Of a DNA stretch of 42,814 nucleotides, positions 15,126-23,421 are shown piece after piece (position 1 is the first letter of the stretch; every line of letters starts with the position of its first letter). A model generated the notes under the pieces. The model was not told the DNA's origin, ran no database searches, and saw only the letters and a program-made list of their open reading frames with translations. Made by a program: the position numbers and the translations under genes. Source of the stretch: CBFGTJ01 sp965651815. Lineage in GTDB: Bacteria; Actinomycetota; Acidimicrobiia; Acidimicrobiales; Microtrichaceae. The DNA lies in the NCBI GenBank assembly GCA_965651815.1, contig CBFGTJ010000004.1, positions 1 to 42,814 on the forward strand. The letters are read 5' to 3'.

Positions 15126-15350
15126 ATGAGCAGCTCGCAGGCAGTCGCAACCGACGTCGACCTCCGACAGGGCACCATCCCGGTGGGCGTCCCGGTCGAG
15201 GTCCGCAGCCGCTTCGACCACCGCTGGACCCACGGGTTCTCGATCGCGGTGGTCGGGGAGGACGCCTACCAGCTCCGTCGCAGCTCCGACGGCAGCATCT
15301 TGCCCGCATGGTTCCCGTCGTCGATGGTGAGGGTCGACCCGGCAGCCTGA
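15126..15350 (+). CDS. 74-aa conserved-looking small protein, function unknown
   Basis: A small soluble protein whose second half alternates short beta-strands with turns: P-V-E-V-R-S-R-F, W-T-H-G-F-S-I-A-V-V, Y-Q-L-R-R, L-P-A-W-F-P and S-M-V-R-V. This pattern suggests a compact SH3-like beta-barrel, but I recognise no named family. Translation is well supported: GGGGAGAGAGCGGA stands directly before the ATG and codon usage matches its neighbours. It is divergent from rnhB and convergent with cutA (16 bp). Confidence 0.7.
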   Translation: MSSSQAVATDVDLRQGTIPVGVPVEVRSRFDHRWTHGFSIAVVGEDAYQLRRSSDGSILPAWFPSSMVRVDPAA

Positions 15351-15366
15351 CGGTCCGGCGCCGGGC

Positions 15367-15711
15367 TCACGCCGTCTCCTCCAGGACCCACCGGAGGTAG
15401 GCGGGGTCCCCGCCCACCGCGGGCGTGGCCACGACCTCGGGCACCTCCGCGGGGTGCAGCGAGTTGACGGCCTCGACCAGCTCGTCGAGCCGGGCGGAGG
15501 ACGTCTTGATCGTCACCATCCACTCGGGGTCCACCTCGACCTCGCCCTTCCACCGGTAGGTCGAGCGGATCGGGCCCCCGATTTGCGCGCACGCGGCGAG
15601 CCGCTGCTCGACCAGGTGCCGGCACAGCCGCGCCGCGACGTCCTCGTCCGGCGTGGTCACCGACACCACGACCACCTCGCCCTGCACGCCGTCCGACGTC
15701 GAGTCACCCAT
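15367..15711 (-). CDS. cutA: CutA-family divalent-ion tolerance protein
   Basis: A 114-aa protein of the CutA1 family, small ferredoxin-like trimers linked to copper or other divalent-ion tolerance. Family features: the start V-V-S-V-T-T-P-D-E-D, then A-A-C-A-Q-I, the strand S-T-Y-R-W-K-G-E-V, W-M-V-T-I-K-T, and the C-terminal H-P-A-E-V-P-E-V-V-A-T-P with D-P-A-Y-L-R-W-V. I placed the start at the ATG at 15711, which has GAGG at a suitable distance; the in-frame ATG at 15720 is an alternative. Divergent from the alpha-mannosidase gene by 49 bp. Confidence 0.92.
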   Translation of the reverse strand: MGDSTSDGVQGEVVVVSVTTPDEDVAARLCRHLVEQRLAACAQIGGPIRSTYRWKGEVEVDPEWMVTIKTSSARLDELVEAVNSLHPAEVPEVVATPAVGGDPAYLRWVLEETA

Positions 15712-15747
15712 GGCGCCCATCCTCGCGCTCCCGGGACGGCGGTCTCC

Positions 15748-15753
15748 TACCAT
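15748..15753 (+). promoter_or_regulatory. -10-like element of a leaderless start (alpha-mannosidase)
   Basis: TACCAT ends 7 nt before the ATG at 15761. There is no SD. Confidence 0.4.
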
Positions 15754-15760
15754 CCCCGCG

Positions 15761-18463
15761 ATGAGCCGCAGCGTGCACGTCGTCCCCCACACCCACTGGG
15801 ACCGCGAGTGGTACGAGCCGTTCCCGACCTTCCGCATGCGGCTGGTCGAGCTGCTCGACGACCTGCTCCCCCGCCTGTCGGACCCCGACGGCATGCCGCA
15901 CTTCCAGCTCGACGGCCAGATGGCGGTCGTCGACGACTACCTCGAGGTCCGGCCCGACGCCGCCGAGGAGCTGGCCCGCCTCAACCGCGAGGGGCGGCTC
16001 ACGATGGGCCCCTGGTACGTGCTGCCCGACGAGTTCCTCGTCTCGGGTGAGACGCTCGTGCGCAACCTCCAGCTCGGGCTGCGGCGGGCCCGGGAGTTCG
16101 GCGGCGCCATGGAGGTCGGCTACCTGCCCGACATGTTCGGCCACATCGCCGCCATGCCCCAGCTGCTGAGGCTGTTCGGCATGGAGCACGCGGTGGTCTG
16201 GCGGGGCGTGCCGAACGCGATCACCGCCCCGGCGTTCCGGTGGCGCTCCCCCGACGGCAGCGAGGTCCGCACCGAGTACCTGCCGGCCGGCTACGGCAAC
16301 GGGTCGAACATGCCCACCGACGCCGCTGAGCTGGCGGACCGGATCTCGATGTTCGCCGCGATCCACCGGGACATGGTCGGCGACCCCCTGCTGTGGATGG
16401 CCGGCATGGACCACGAGGTCCCGCCCCCGCACCTGGAGCGGGTCGTGCGGGAGCTCGACGCCCTCGAGGGCTGGTCGGCACGCATCGTGTCCCTCGCCGA
16501 GCACCTGCAGGCGGCCCAGACGAGCGACGGGCTGCCCGTGCACGAGGGCGAGCTCCGCTCCGGTGCGAGGGCGAACCTGCTGATGGGCGTCGCCTCGAAC
16601 CGCGTCGACGTGAAGGTCGCCGCCGCCCGGGCCGAGCACGCCCTCGAGCGCCACGCGGAGCCGCTCGCCGCGCTGTGGAGCGCCGACCCGGAGCGCTGGA
16701 GCCCGCTGCTCGAGGTCGCGTGGCGCGAGGTGATCCGCAACGCGGCGCACGACTCGATCTGCGCCTGCAGCCACGACGAGGTCGTCGACGCCGTGCTGCA
16801 CCGCTACGCGGAGGCGATCCGGACCGCGGAGGGGGTCGCGGACCGGGCGCTGTCGGACGCGGCGGCCCGCTTCGCGGAGGCCGGGACCTACCTGCTGAAC
16901 CTGTCCGGCCGGGAGCGCCGGGACGTCGTGGAGGTCGAGGTCAGCGCCCGGGGCCCGGTGCCCGAGGGCGTCCAGGTCCTCGAAGAGCACCCTCCGGTGG
17001 AGGAGCTCTACCGCGTCGGCGCGGCCGAGGCACCCGTGGTGCTCGGCCGCGACCTGATCTTCGAGTTCCCCGACACCGCCGCGGTCCGGCTCGAGGAGCG
17101 GCGCGAGCCCGACGGCGACGGAGCCGGTCGCACGGTCGTCGAGGCGCACCTGCTCCACACCGCAGAGCCCGGTGCCCTGTCGCCGGCGGACGCGCTCGGC
17201 GAACTGGGGCGGCGGTGCGAGCACGACCCCGACCTCACCCTCGTGACCGTGCTGCACCGCGCCGAGCCGACCCGCCGGCTCCTCACGGTGTCGCCCCCGG
17301 TGCCCGCGCTCGGCTGGCACCGCGTCGATCCCGACGCCGCGCCCGGGGTCGACCCGGTGCGGGCGACCGGCACCCACGGGCTGTCCAACGGCCTCGTCGA
17401 GGTGGAGGTCGACCCGTCCGACGGCACCTTCTCGATCGGCGGCGTGCCCGGGTACGGCCGGCTCGTCGACGGTGGCGACGCGGGCGACACCTACAACTGG
17501 TGCCCGCCGGAGCACGACGTCGTCGTCGACCACCCCACACGCGTCGAGGTCCGTCACGACGAGCGCGGGCCGATGCGGGGCTCGCTCGTGGTGGACGCCG
17601 AGTACGTGCTGCCCGAGTCCGTCGCGCCGCGTCCCGACGGCACCTGGGAGCGCACCGGCGAGGTGGTGCAACCCGTGCGCACCACCCTCGAGCTCCGGGC
17701 CGGCGAGCCGTTCGTGCGGGTCACCACCGAGCTCGACCACGTCGCCCGCGACCACCGCCTGCGGGTGCACCTCCCCCTCCCCCACCGCGCGACCGGCTCC
17801 CGGGCGGAGTGCGCCTACGGCGTCGTCGAGCGCGGGCTGTGGGCCGAGGGCGGCCCGAACGAGTGGGGCGTCCCGACGTTCCCGTCGCGCCGCTTCGTGG
17901 CTGCCGGCGGGCTGACGGTGACCCACCGTGGGCTCTGCGAGTACGAGCTGGTCGACCTCGACGGGGACGCCGAGGCGCCCGGCACCACCGCCGGTGCGCT
18001 GGCGCTCACCCTGGTGCGGGCGACCGGTTGGCTGTCGCGGGGGCCGATGGCGAGCCGCCCGCTCCCGGCGGGTCCCGAGCTGCCGCTCGAGGGCTCCCAG
18101 GTCCGGGGCCCGCTCCGGCTCGAGTACGCCGTCGCGGTGGACGAGGCGGTCGACCCCTACGAGCTGGCCGACCGGGCGTGGTCGCCGCTGCTCGCGGTCA
18201 CCTCGACCGGGGGCGGGGAGCTCGGCCCGCACGGCAGCCACCTCGAGGTCCGCGGTGTCGAGCTCGACGCGGTGGTCCACCAGGACGGTGCGCTGCTCGT
18301 GCGCGGCCACGAGCCGCACGGGGCCGAGGGCGAGCTGTCCCTCGGCGGCGGCACGGCCGCGGCGACGCTGGTCGACCTGCGCGGCCGCGAGCTGGGGAAG
18401 GTCGACGGGCCGCTGCCACTGCGCCCCCACCAGATCGTCACGCTGCGGTTCGACGGGGCCTGA
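15761..18463 (+). CDS. Glycoside hydrolase family 38 alpha-mannosidase
   Basis: A 900-aa retaining zinc-dependent alpha-mannosidase, closest in look to the MngB-like bacterial branch. The N-terminal catalytic domain opens with V-P-H-T-H12-W-D14-R-E-W-Y, holding two zinc ligands. The nucleophile is expected at Asp124 in Y-L-P-D-M-F-G-H. A third family motif, A-H-D-S-I-C-A-C-S-H-D-E-V, is around 330-345. After a helical middle region, the C-terminal two thirds form the beta-sandwich domains of GH38. No signal peptide is seen, so it acts in the cytoplasm on imported oligosaccharides or mannosylglycerate-type compounds. The substrate is not determined. The P450 gene follows after 40 bp. Confidence 0.92.
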   Translation: MSRSVHVVPHTHWDREWYEPFPTFRMRLVELLDDLLPRLSDPDGMPHFQLDGQMAVVDDYLEVRPDAAEELARLNREGRLTMGPWYVLPDEFLVSGETLVRNLQLGLRRAREFGGAMEVGYLPDMFGHIAAMPQLLRLFGMEHAVVWRGVPNAITAPAFRWRSPDGSEVRTEYLPAGYGNGSNMPTDAAELADRISMFAAIHRDMVGDPLLWMAGMDHEVPPPHLERVVRELDALEGWSARIVSLAEHLQAAQTSDGLPVHEGELRSGARANLLMGVASNRVDVKVAAARAEHALERHAEPLAALWSADPERWSPLLEVAWREVIRNAAHDSICACSHDEVVDAVLHRYAEAIRTAEGVADRALSDAAARFAEAGTYLLNLSGRERRDVVEVEVSARGPVPEGVQVLEEHPPVEELYRVGAAEAPVVLGRDLIFEFPDTAAVRLEERREPDGDGAGRTVVEAHLLHTAEPGALSPADALGELGRRCEHDPDLTLVTVLHRAEPTRRLLTVSPPVPALGWHRVDPDAAPGVDPVRATGTHGLSNGLVEVEVDPSDGTFSIGGVPGYGRLVDGGDAGDTYNWCPPEHDVVVDHPTRVEVRHDERGPMRGSLVVDAEYVLPESVAPRPDGTWERTGEVVQPVRTTLELRAGEPFVRVTTELDHVARDHRLRVHLPLPHRATGSRAECAYGVVERGLWAEGGPNEWGVPTFPSRRFVAAGGLTVTHRGLCEYELVDLDGDAEAPGTTAGALALTLVRATGWLSRGPMASRPLPAGPELPLEGSQVRGPLRLEYAVAVDEAVDPYELADRAWSPLLAVTSTGGGELGPHGSHLEVRGVELDAVVHQDGALLVRGHEPHGAEGELSLGGGTAAATLVDLRGRELGKVDGPLPLRPHQIVTLRFDGA

Positions 18464-18503
18464 TCCCGGGCAGGCGCCGGCCCGGAGTGCGAGACTCCGG
18501 TGC

Positions 18504-19760
18504 GTGCACGCGACGACCTCCCTCGACCCCGCCGAGGCCGACGAGCTGCTCACCTCGGTCGTGCTGACCGACGCGGGGCGCCAGGACCCGTACCGGATCT
18601 ACCGGGAGCTGCGGGCCCGAGCGCCGCGCTGGAGGAGCACGACGGGCGCCACGGTGGTGACCGGCTACCACGACGGGCTGGAGGTGCTGCGCCACCCGAA
18701 GCTGGGCCGGGCCGAGCCCGACATGGAGGTGCCGCCCACCGTCGCCGGCCGCGCGCCGCGCCGGGCGGAGGGCAGCTCGAGCATGCTGCTGCTCAACCCG
18801 CCGGACCACACGCGTATCCGGTCGCTGGTCAGCCGCGCGTTCACGCCCAAGCGGGTCGAGGAGCTCCGGCCGCGGCTGGTCGAGCTGCTCGGCCCGGTGC
18901 TGGACCGCTTCGCGGCCCACGGCCGCGGCGAGGTCATCGGGGAGCTGGCCGTTCCGTTCCCGGTGAGCGTGATCAGCGCGCTGCTGGGCGTGCCGGAGGA
19001 CGGCGACGAGGACATCCGGCCCCTGGTGCGGTCGGTGACCGCGCTGATCGACGCGGCCAGCGACGAGGAGATGAACGCGAGGGGCGCTGCCGCCGCGATG
19101 CAGCTCGCGATGTACTTCCTGGAGCTGATCGAGGAGCGCCGTGCCGCACCCGACGACGGGCTCCTCAGCGCGCTCATCCGCGTGGAGGAGGAGGGCGACC
19201 GACTCTCGATCGAGGAGCTGGTGTCGAACACGATCCTGCTCTACGCGGCCGGGTTCGAGACGACCTCGAACCTGATCGGCAACGGCCTCCGGCTCCTGCT
19301 GCGCCACCCGGACCAGATGGCGCGCCTGCGGGAGGACCCGTCGCTGCTGCCCTCCGCGATCTGGGAGATGCTGCGCGCGGACTCACCGGTGCAGCTGAAC
19401 GTGCGGATCGCGCTCGAGCCCGTGGAGCTCTTCGGCGAGTCGCACCCCCGCGGCGCCGCGTTCGTCGTGCTGCAGGCGAGCGGGAACCACGACGAGCAGG
19501 TCTACGACGACCCCGACACCTTCGACGTCGGCCGCTTCGCGGACGGCACCGCGCCGACCCCGCTCAGCTTCGGGTGGGGCGCGCACCACTGCCTCGGCGC
19601 GCACCTCGCGCGGGCCGAGGGCGAGCTGGTGTTCGGAGCGCTGCTCGACCGGTTCGACTCGATCGAGCTCGACCGCTCGGCGCTGGGCGGCGGTGAGCCG
19701 CACTACCGGCCGAGCTTCACCCTCCGGGGGCTGGAGTCGCTGCCCGTCCTCGTCCGCTGA
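18504..19760 (+). CDS. Cytochrome P450
   Basis: A 418-aa soluble bacterial P450 monooxygenase. The I-helix oxygen-activation motif A-G-F-E-T-T is at 249-254. The ExxR motif is E288-M-L-R291. The haem-binding loop F-G-W-G-A-H-H-C-L-G carries the axial Cys363. The usual acid-alcohol pair reads E-T, with Glu in place of Asp, common in actinobacterial P450s. Early segments A-F-T-P-K-R-V and N-P-P-D-H-T-R are typical of class I CYPs. No ferredoxin or ferredoxin reductase gene lies in the window, so it must borrow redox partners. The GTG at 18504 follows GAGACT by 7 nt. The substrate is unknown. Confidence 0.94.
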   Translation: MHATTSLDPAEADELLTSVVLTDAGRQDPYRIYRELRARAPRWRSTTGATVVTGYHDGLEVLRHPKLGRAEPDMEVPPTVAGRAPRRAEGSSSMLLLNPPDHTRIRSLVSRAFTPKRVEELRPRLVELLGPVLDRFAAHGRGEVIGELAVPFPVSVISALLGVPEDGDEDIRPLVRSVTALIDAASDEEMNARGAAAAMQLAMYFLELIEERRAAPDDGLLSALIRVEEEGDRLSIEELVSNTILLYAAGFETTSNLIGNGLRLLLRHPDQMARLREDPSLLPSAIWEMLRADSPVQLNVRIALEPVELFGESHPRGAAFVVLQASGNHDEQVYDDPDTFDVGRFADGTAPTPLSFGWGAHHCLGAHLARAEGELVFGALLDRFDSIELDRSALGGGEPHYRPSFTLRGLESLPVLVR

Positions 19761-19769
19761 CCCGGCCGG

Positions 19770-21656
19770 CTAGCTGAACGTTCCGCCCTCGTCGGTGGGC
19801 GCCGAGCCCGCGCCGCGTGGCCGCAGGGCGACCAGGGTCGGCGGCACCTCGACCGGTGCGAGCAGCGCCTCGCCGCTGCGCCCCTCGCCACGCCATGCCG
19901 GGTCGAGCGCGGGGGCGGTCAGGGTCGGCACGGGATCGTCCGCGCCGGCCGGTTCGACCTCCCACAGCAGGGCCGGGCGTTCGCCGTGCCACCGCACCGC
20001 GAACGAGGCGCGGCCCCAGCGGGTGCGGATGCCGTGCGCCTCCAGCGACTGGCCCCACCACGCCCTCGGCCAGGCCGGGAACAGCACGGGGCCGTCGGGG
20101 CCCTCGACGAGCACGGCGTCGAGCACGGCGGTGAGCCGGTGCGCGACGGCGGCGACGTCGAAGCCGAGCGAGCCCTCGGGAACCCCCGCGTCACCGACGC
20201 GGTCCGGCAGCGCCCCCGGGGCGCCCTCCCGGCACCGCTCGAGCAGCGTGGCGAGCGAGTCGGTGTTGCCACGGCGCAGCCCGTCGCGCAGCGGCTCGTC
20301 GTGCCGCGGCCCATCCACCGGCGCCGCGGCGGCGCGGTGGGCCTCCGCCAGCCGCTCGGCCTCGTCCGCGACGTCGGGTTGCTCGATGGCCCGCAGGGCC
20401 GGGGCCACCCGGCCGAGCGCCTCGGCGGGGTGTCCGGGTGGGCGGCGGCCCCGCCCGAGCTCCTTGCCGAGGTGGTGCACCGCCTTCGCGACGGGGCCGA
20501 GCAGGTCCTCGACCGCGACGGGGTCGCCGGTGGCCAGCACGGGCGCCGCCGCGTGGAGCAGCGCCGCCGTCGCGTCGCTGCGGTCCGCGAGCACCACCGC
20601 GCCACCGAGGCGCTGGGCCGCTGCGAGGCCGGTGGCGAGCGGGGCGAGGGGCGTCTCGATGCCGCACCGGGCGAGCGCCTCGGCCACCCACGCGACCCTC
20701 GTCGCGGCGGTGACCCCGCTGCCCGTGCCGGCGGGTTCGTCGAACACGTCGAGCGCGGCGAGCGCCAGGCTCCGCTGCGAGGCGCGCAGCACGCTGCCGA
20801 GGACGGGCTCGGGCAGCTCCACCCGGGCGGCGTCGCGGGTGTGCGCCTCCCAGCCCCGCACGACCGCCGAGTGGTCGGGGGCGTCCCACGTCGCGGTGGG
20901 CCCCGGCACGGCGCCCCTGCGGCGGCGACGGCGACGGCCGCCGTCGGCCGGCGGGCGTGGCAGCAGCACCCGCACGGTCGCCGCGTGGGGCAGCGGCACC
21001 ACGAGCGCGACCTCGTTGCCGTCCGCCGGCCCGACCGACAGCCGGGCCGCCTGCTGGTCCTCCTCGCGGGACAGCTGCGCGGCGACCATCCCCGGCGCCC
21101 CGTGCGCGAGCCGTGCCGGCGGGCGCGAGAGGACCGCGGCCACCGTGCCGTCGACGCGGACGACCGCGCCGTCGACCTCGACCGTGCCGATCCCTCCCGC
21201 ACCGTCCAGGCGGAGGGGGCGCACGGCGAGCGCGAGCGCGACCGGCACCGCGCTGTCGTTGCGGACCTCCACGACCACGGCGGTGTCGTCCCACTCCGGC
21301 GCCGAGCTGGCCCGCACCCCGTAGGCGCGGTGCACGACGTCGCCACCGGGGACGCGCATCGCGGTCTCGAGCACCGGGGCGTCCTCGACCCAGCGCTGGC
21401 GCACCGCCGCCTCCACGGAGGGGTGGTGCCAGCGGTCCTCGGCACCGACCCACCAGTCGAGGTGCCACCCGGCGCCGCGCAGCTGCACCGCGCCCGCACC
21501 GTCGACGTCGGCCACCACCCCGGCGTCCACGGTGCCGAGCGGCGCCCACGCGCGCACGGGTGCGGTTCGGTCGAGGGACTCGGCCCGTGCGAGCGCGAGC
21601 GGCTGGAGGGGCGCGGGGACCGCGTGGGCCGGCGCGGTGTCGGCGGGAGGGGTCAT
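19770..21656 (-). CDS. Large protein of unknown function, possible helical-barrel glycosidase relative
   Basis: A 628-aa protein not assigned to a named family. The N-terminal 250 residues look beta-rich (repeated V-x-V-x-V strands, W-H-L-D-W-W-V). An Arg run of seven residues with a Gly/Pro linker follows at about 242-250. The rest is helical, with A-S-Q-R-S-L-A-L-A-A-L-D-V and a C-terminal aromatic segment P-A-W-P-R-A-W-W-G-Q-S-L-E. A beta-sandwich followed by alpha-helical repeats is the plan of several (alpha/alpha)6 glycosidases, but I cannot place catalytic acids. It lacks a signal peptide. TAGCCT lies 7 nt upstream of the ATG. It converges with the P450 gene (9 bp). Confidence 0.75.
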   Translation of the reverse strand: MTPPADTAPAHAVPAPLQPLALARAESLDRTAPVRAWAPLGTVDAGVVADVDGAGAVQLRGAGWHLDWWVGAEDRWHHPSVEAAVRQRWVEDAPVLETAMRVPGGDVVHRAYGVRASSAPEWDDTAVVVEVRNDSAVPVALALAVRPLRLDGAGGIGTVEVDGAVVRVDGTVAAVLSRPPARLAHGAPGMVAAQLSREEDQQAARLSVGPADGNEVALVVPLPHAATVRVLLPRPPADGGRRRRRRRGAVPGPTATWDAPDHSAVVRGWEAHTRDAARVELPEPVLGSVLRASQRSLALAALDVFDEPAGTGSGVTAATRVAWVAEALARCGIETPLAPLATGLAAAQRLGGAVVLADRSDATAALLHAAAPVLATGDPVAVEDLLGPVAKAVHHLGKELGRGRRPPGHPAEALGRVAPALRAIEQPDVADEAERLAEAHRAAAAPVDGPRHDEPLRDGLRRGNTDSLATLLERCREGAPGALPDRVGDAGVPEGSLGFDVAAVAHRLTAVLDAVLVEGPDGPVLFPAWPRAWWGQSLEAHGIRTRWGRASFAVRWHGERPALLWEVEPAGADDPVPTLTAPALDPAWRGEGRSGEALLAPVEVPPTLVALRPRGAGSAPTDEGGTFS

Positions 21657-21663
21657 CGCCGCG

Positions 21664-21669
21664 AGGCTA
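21664..21669 (-). promoter_or_regulatory. -10-like element of a leaderless start (628-aa protein)
   Basis: TAGCCT on the minus strand ends 7 nt before the ATG at 21656. Confidence 0.4.
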
Positions 21670-21714
21670 GGTCCCGGCCGTCGTGGAGCCGAAGCCGGGC
21701 CGGCCCCGGGCCGT

Positions 21715-22725
21715 TCAGTAGCGGAGGGTGTGGTGCTCGATGCCGCCGTCCTGGCGGCGGATGAGGCCCCGGTAGGCGTCCTCGGCGGTCGCGCCCTCGT
21801 GGCACACGGCGTACACCTCGGACGCGATCGGCATCTCGACGCCGTACTCCTCCGCGAGCTCCATGACCACCCTGCTGGTCTTGACGCCCTCGGCGACCAT
21901 GTTCATCTCGGCGGTGATCTCGTCCACGGTCCGCCCGCGCCCCAGCTGCTCGCCGACGTAGCGGTTGCGTGAGTGCGGCGACATGCACGTGGCGATCAGG
22001 TCGCCCATGCCGGCCAGGCCGGAGAACGTCGCGAACTGGCCGCCCATCGCCTCGCCGAGGCGTGACAGCTCGGCGAGCCCGCGGGTGATGACCGTCGCCT
22101 TGGTGTTGTCGCCGGTGCCGAGGCCGTCCGCCATGCCGGCGGCGATCGCGATCACGTTCTTGAGCGCGCCCGCGACCTCACAGCCGCACACGTCCGGGTT
22201 CGTGTACACCCGGAACAGGTCGAGGTGGAAGATCTGCTGGAGGTACTCGGCGACGACGGGGTCGGGGGTGGCGATCACGGCCGCCGCGGCGTTGCCCTCG
22301 AGGATCTCCCTCGCGAGGTTCGGGCCGGTCAGCACCGCGGCCGGGTGCCCCGGCATCACCTGATTGACGATCTGGGTCATGCGCAGGTGGCTGCCCTGCT
22401 CGAGCCCCTTGGTCAGCGACAGCACGGGCACCCACGCCCGCACGTGCTCGGCGACCTGCTCGAGCGCGGAGCGGAACCCCTGGGACGGGACGCCCATGAC
22501 GATGACGTCCGCCGAGTCGACGGCCTCCGCGAGGTCGTTGGTCGCCCGCAGCGCCGGGTGCAGCGACAACCCGGGCAGGTACCGCTCGTTCGTGTGGGAC
22601 GTGTTCACCTCGTCGGCCAGCTCGGGGCGTCGGGCCCACAGGATCGTGGGCGCCCGGTGCGCCGCGAGGTGCGCCACCGTGGTGCCCCACGAGCCGCCGC
22701 CGATCACCGCGACACGGATGCGCAT
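21715..22725 (-). CDS. gpsA: NAD(P)-dependent glycerol-3-phosphate dehydrogenase
   Basis: A 336-aa cytosolic enzyme that reduces dihydroxyacetone phosphate to sn-glycerol-3-phosphate for phospholipid synthesis. The Rossmann motif G-G-G-S-W-G-T-T is at about 9-16. Further GpsA blocks are S-L-T-K-G-L-E, T-G-P-N-L-A-R-E-I, the catalytic-Lys segment E-V-A-G-A-L-K-N-V-I-A-I-A-A-G, and G-L-A-G-M-G-D-L-I-A-T with S-R-N-R. Length is normal. The ATG at 22725 follows TATGGT by 6 nt on the minus strand. It is divergent from cofC across 75 bp. Confidence 0.96.
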   Translation of the reverse strand: MRIRVAVIGGGSWGTTVAHLAAHRAPTILWARRPELADEVNTSHTNERYLPGLSLHPALRATNDLAEAVDSADVIVMGVPSQGFRSALEQVAEHVRAWVPVLSLTKGLEQGSHLRMTQIVNQVMPGHPAAVLTGPNLAREILEGNAAAAVIATPDPVVAEYLQQIFHLDLFRVYTNPDVCGCEVAGALKNVIAIAAGMADGLGTGDNTKATVITRGLAELSRLGEAMGGQFATFSGLAGMGDLIATCMSPHSRNRYVGEQLGRGRTVDEITAEMNMVAEGVKTSRVVMELAEEYGVEMPIASEVYAVCHEGATAEDAYRGLIRRQDGGIEHHTLRY

Positions 22726-22731
22726 GGCGAC

Positions 22732-22737
22732 ACCATA
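22732..22737 (-). promoter_or_regulatory. -10-like element of a leaderless start (gpsA)
   Basis: TATGGT on the minus strand ends 6 nt before the ATG at 22725. Confidence 0.45.
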
Positions 22738-22788
22738 CGGTCCGTCGCCCGTCGTGGGGGCGTCCACCCGGTGCACCGATCGCGTTCC

Positions 22789-22794
22789 TATGCT
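22789..22794 (+). promoter_or_regulatory. -10-like element of a leaderless start (cofC)
   Basis: TATGCT ends 6 nt before the GTG at 22801, with no SD between. It is back to back with the gpsA element. Confidence 0.45.
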
Positions 22795-22800
22795 CACGAC

Positions 22801-23421
22801 GTGCAACCTCCCGCACGCGCCCGGGTGGTGATCCCGGTGAAGGCCTTCTCCGAGGCGAAGGGCCGTCTCGCGACGGCGCTGGACCCCGCCCAGCGGGCGG
22901 AGCTGGCGCGCTCGATGGCGACCCGCGTCGTCCGCGCCGCGGCGCCGCTGCCGGTGACGGTGGTCTGCGAGGACGAGGAGGTCGCGGCCTGGGCACGGTC
23001 GCTGGGGGCGGACGTGAGCTGGACGCCGGAGCGCGACCTGAGCGCGGCGGTGAACGACACGTACCGGCGGCTCGGCGAGGAGGGCATCGAGCGCGTCGTG
23101 GTCGCGCACGGCGACCTCCCCTTCGCGTCGGACCTCGACCTGCTCGCCTGGGTCGACCCCGACGTCGTCGTGCTCGTGCCGGACCGCCACGGGCGCGGCA
23201 GCAACGTCGTGTCGGCGCCCACCGGGGTCGACTTCACGTTCTCCTACGGCCCGGACTCCCTCGCACGCCACACCGCCGAGGTCGAGCGCCTCGGGCTGGT
23301 GCTGCGGGTCGTGAACTCCGAGAGCCTCGGCTGGGACGTCGACGAGCCCGCGGACCTGGACTTCCCAGGGCACCTCGGCGACGCGGGCTGGGACCGCGAC
23401 CGCCCGAACCGGTCGGCATGA
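22801..23421 (+). CDS. cofC: CofC/FbiD-type guanylyltransferase of coenzyme F420 synthesis
   Basis: A 206-aa nucleotidyltransferase that activates 2-phospho-L-lactate or phosphoenolpyruvate with GTP in the first dedicated step of F420 side-chain assembly. The N-terminal V-I-P-V-K-A-F-S-E-A-K-G-R-L is the NTP-binding loop of the family. H-G-D-L-P-F and D-R-H-G-R-G-S-N-V follow, as in CofC. Near the C-terminus is N-S-E-S-L-G-W-D-V-D-E-P-A-D-L. The GTG at 22801 is apparently leaderless. The stop overlaps the ATG of the next gene (ATGA). F420 synthesis implies F420-dependent oxidoreductases elsewhere. Whether lactate or PEP is used cannot be read here. Confidence 0.92.
   Translation: MQPPARARVVIPVKAFSEAKGRLATALDPAQRAELARSMATRVVRAAAPLPVTVVCEDEEVAAWARSLGADVSWTPERDLSAAVNDTYRRLGEEGIERVVVAHGDLPFASDLDLLAWVDPDVVVLVPDRHGRGSNVVSAPTGVDFTFSYGPDSLARHTAEVERLGLVLRVVNSESLGWDVDEPADLDFPGHLGDAGWDRDRPNRSA

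Noticed and set aside
15704..18553. 949-codon open frame antisense to the alpha-mannosidase
   Set aside because: It is a shadow of the GH38 gene created by GC bias: no motifs, amino-acid composition dominated by R, G, A, V, and the sense gene is unambiguous.
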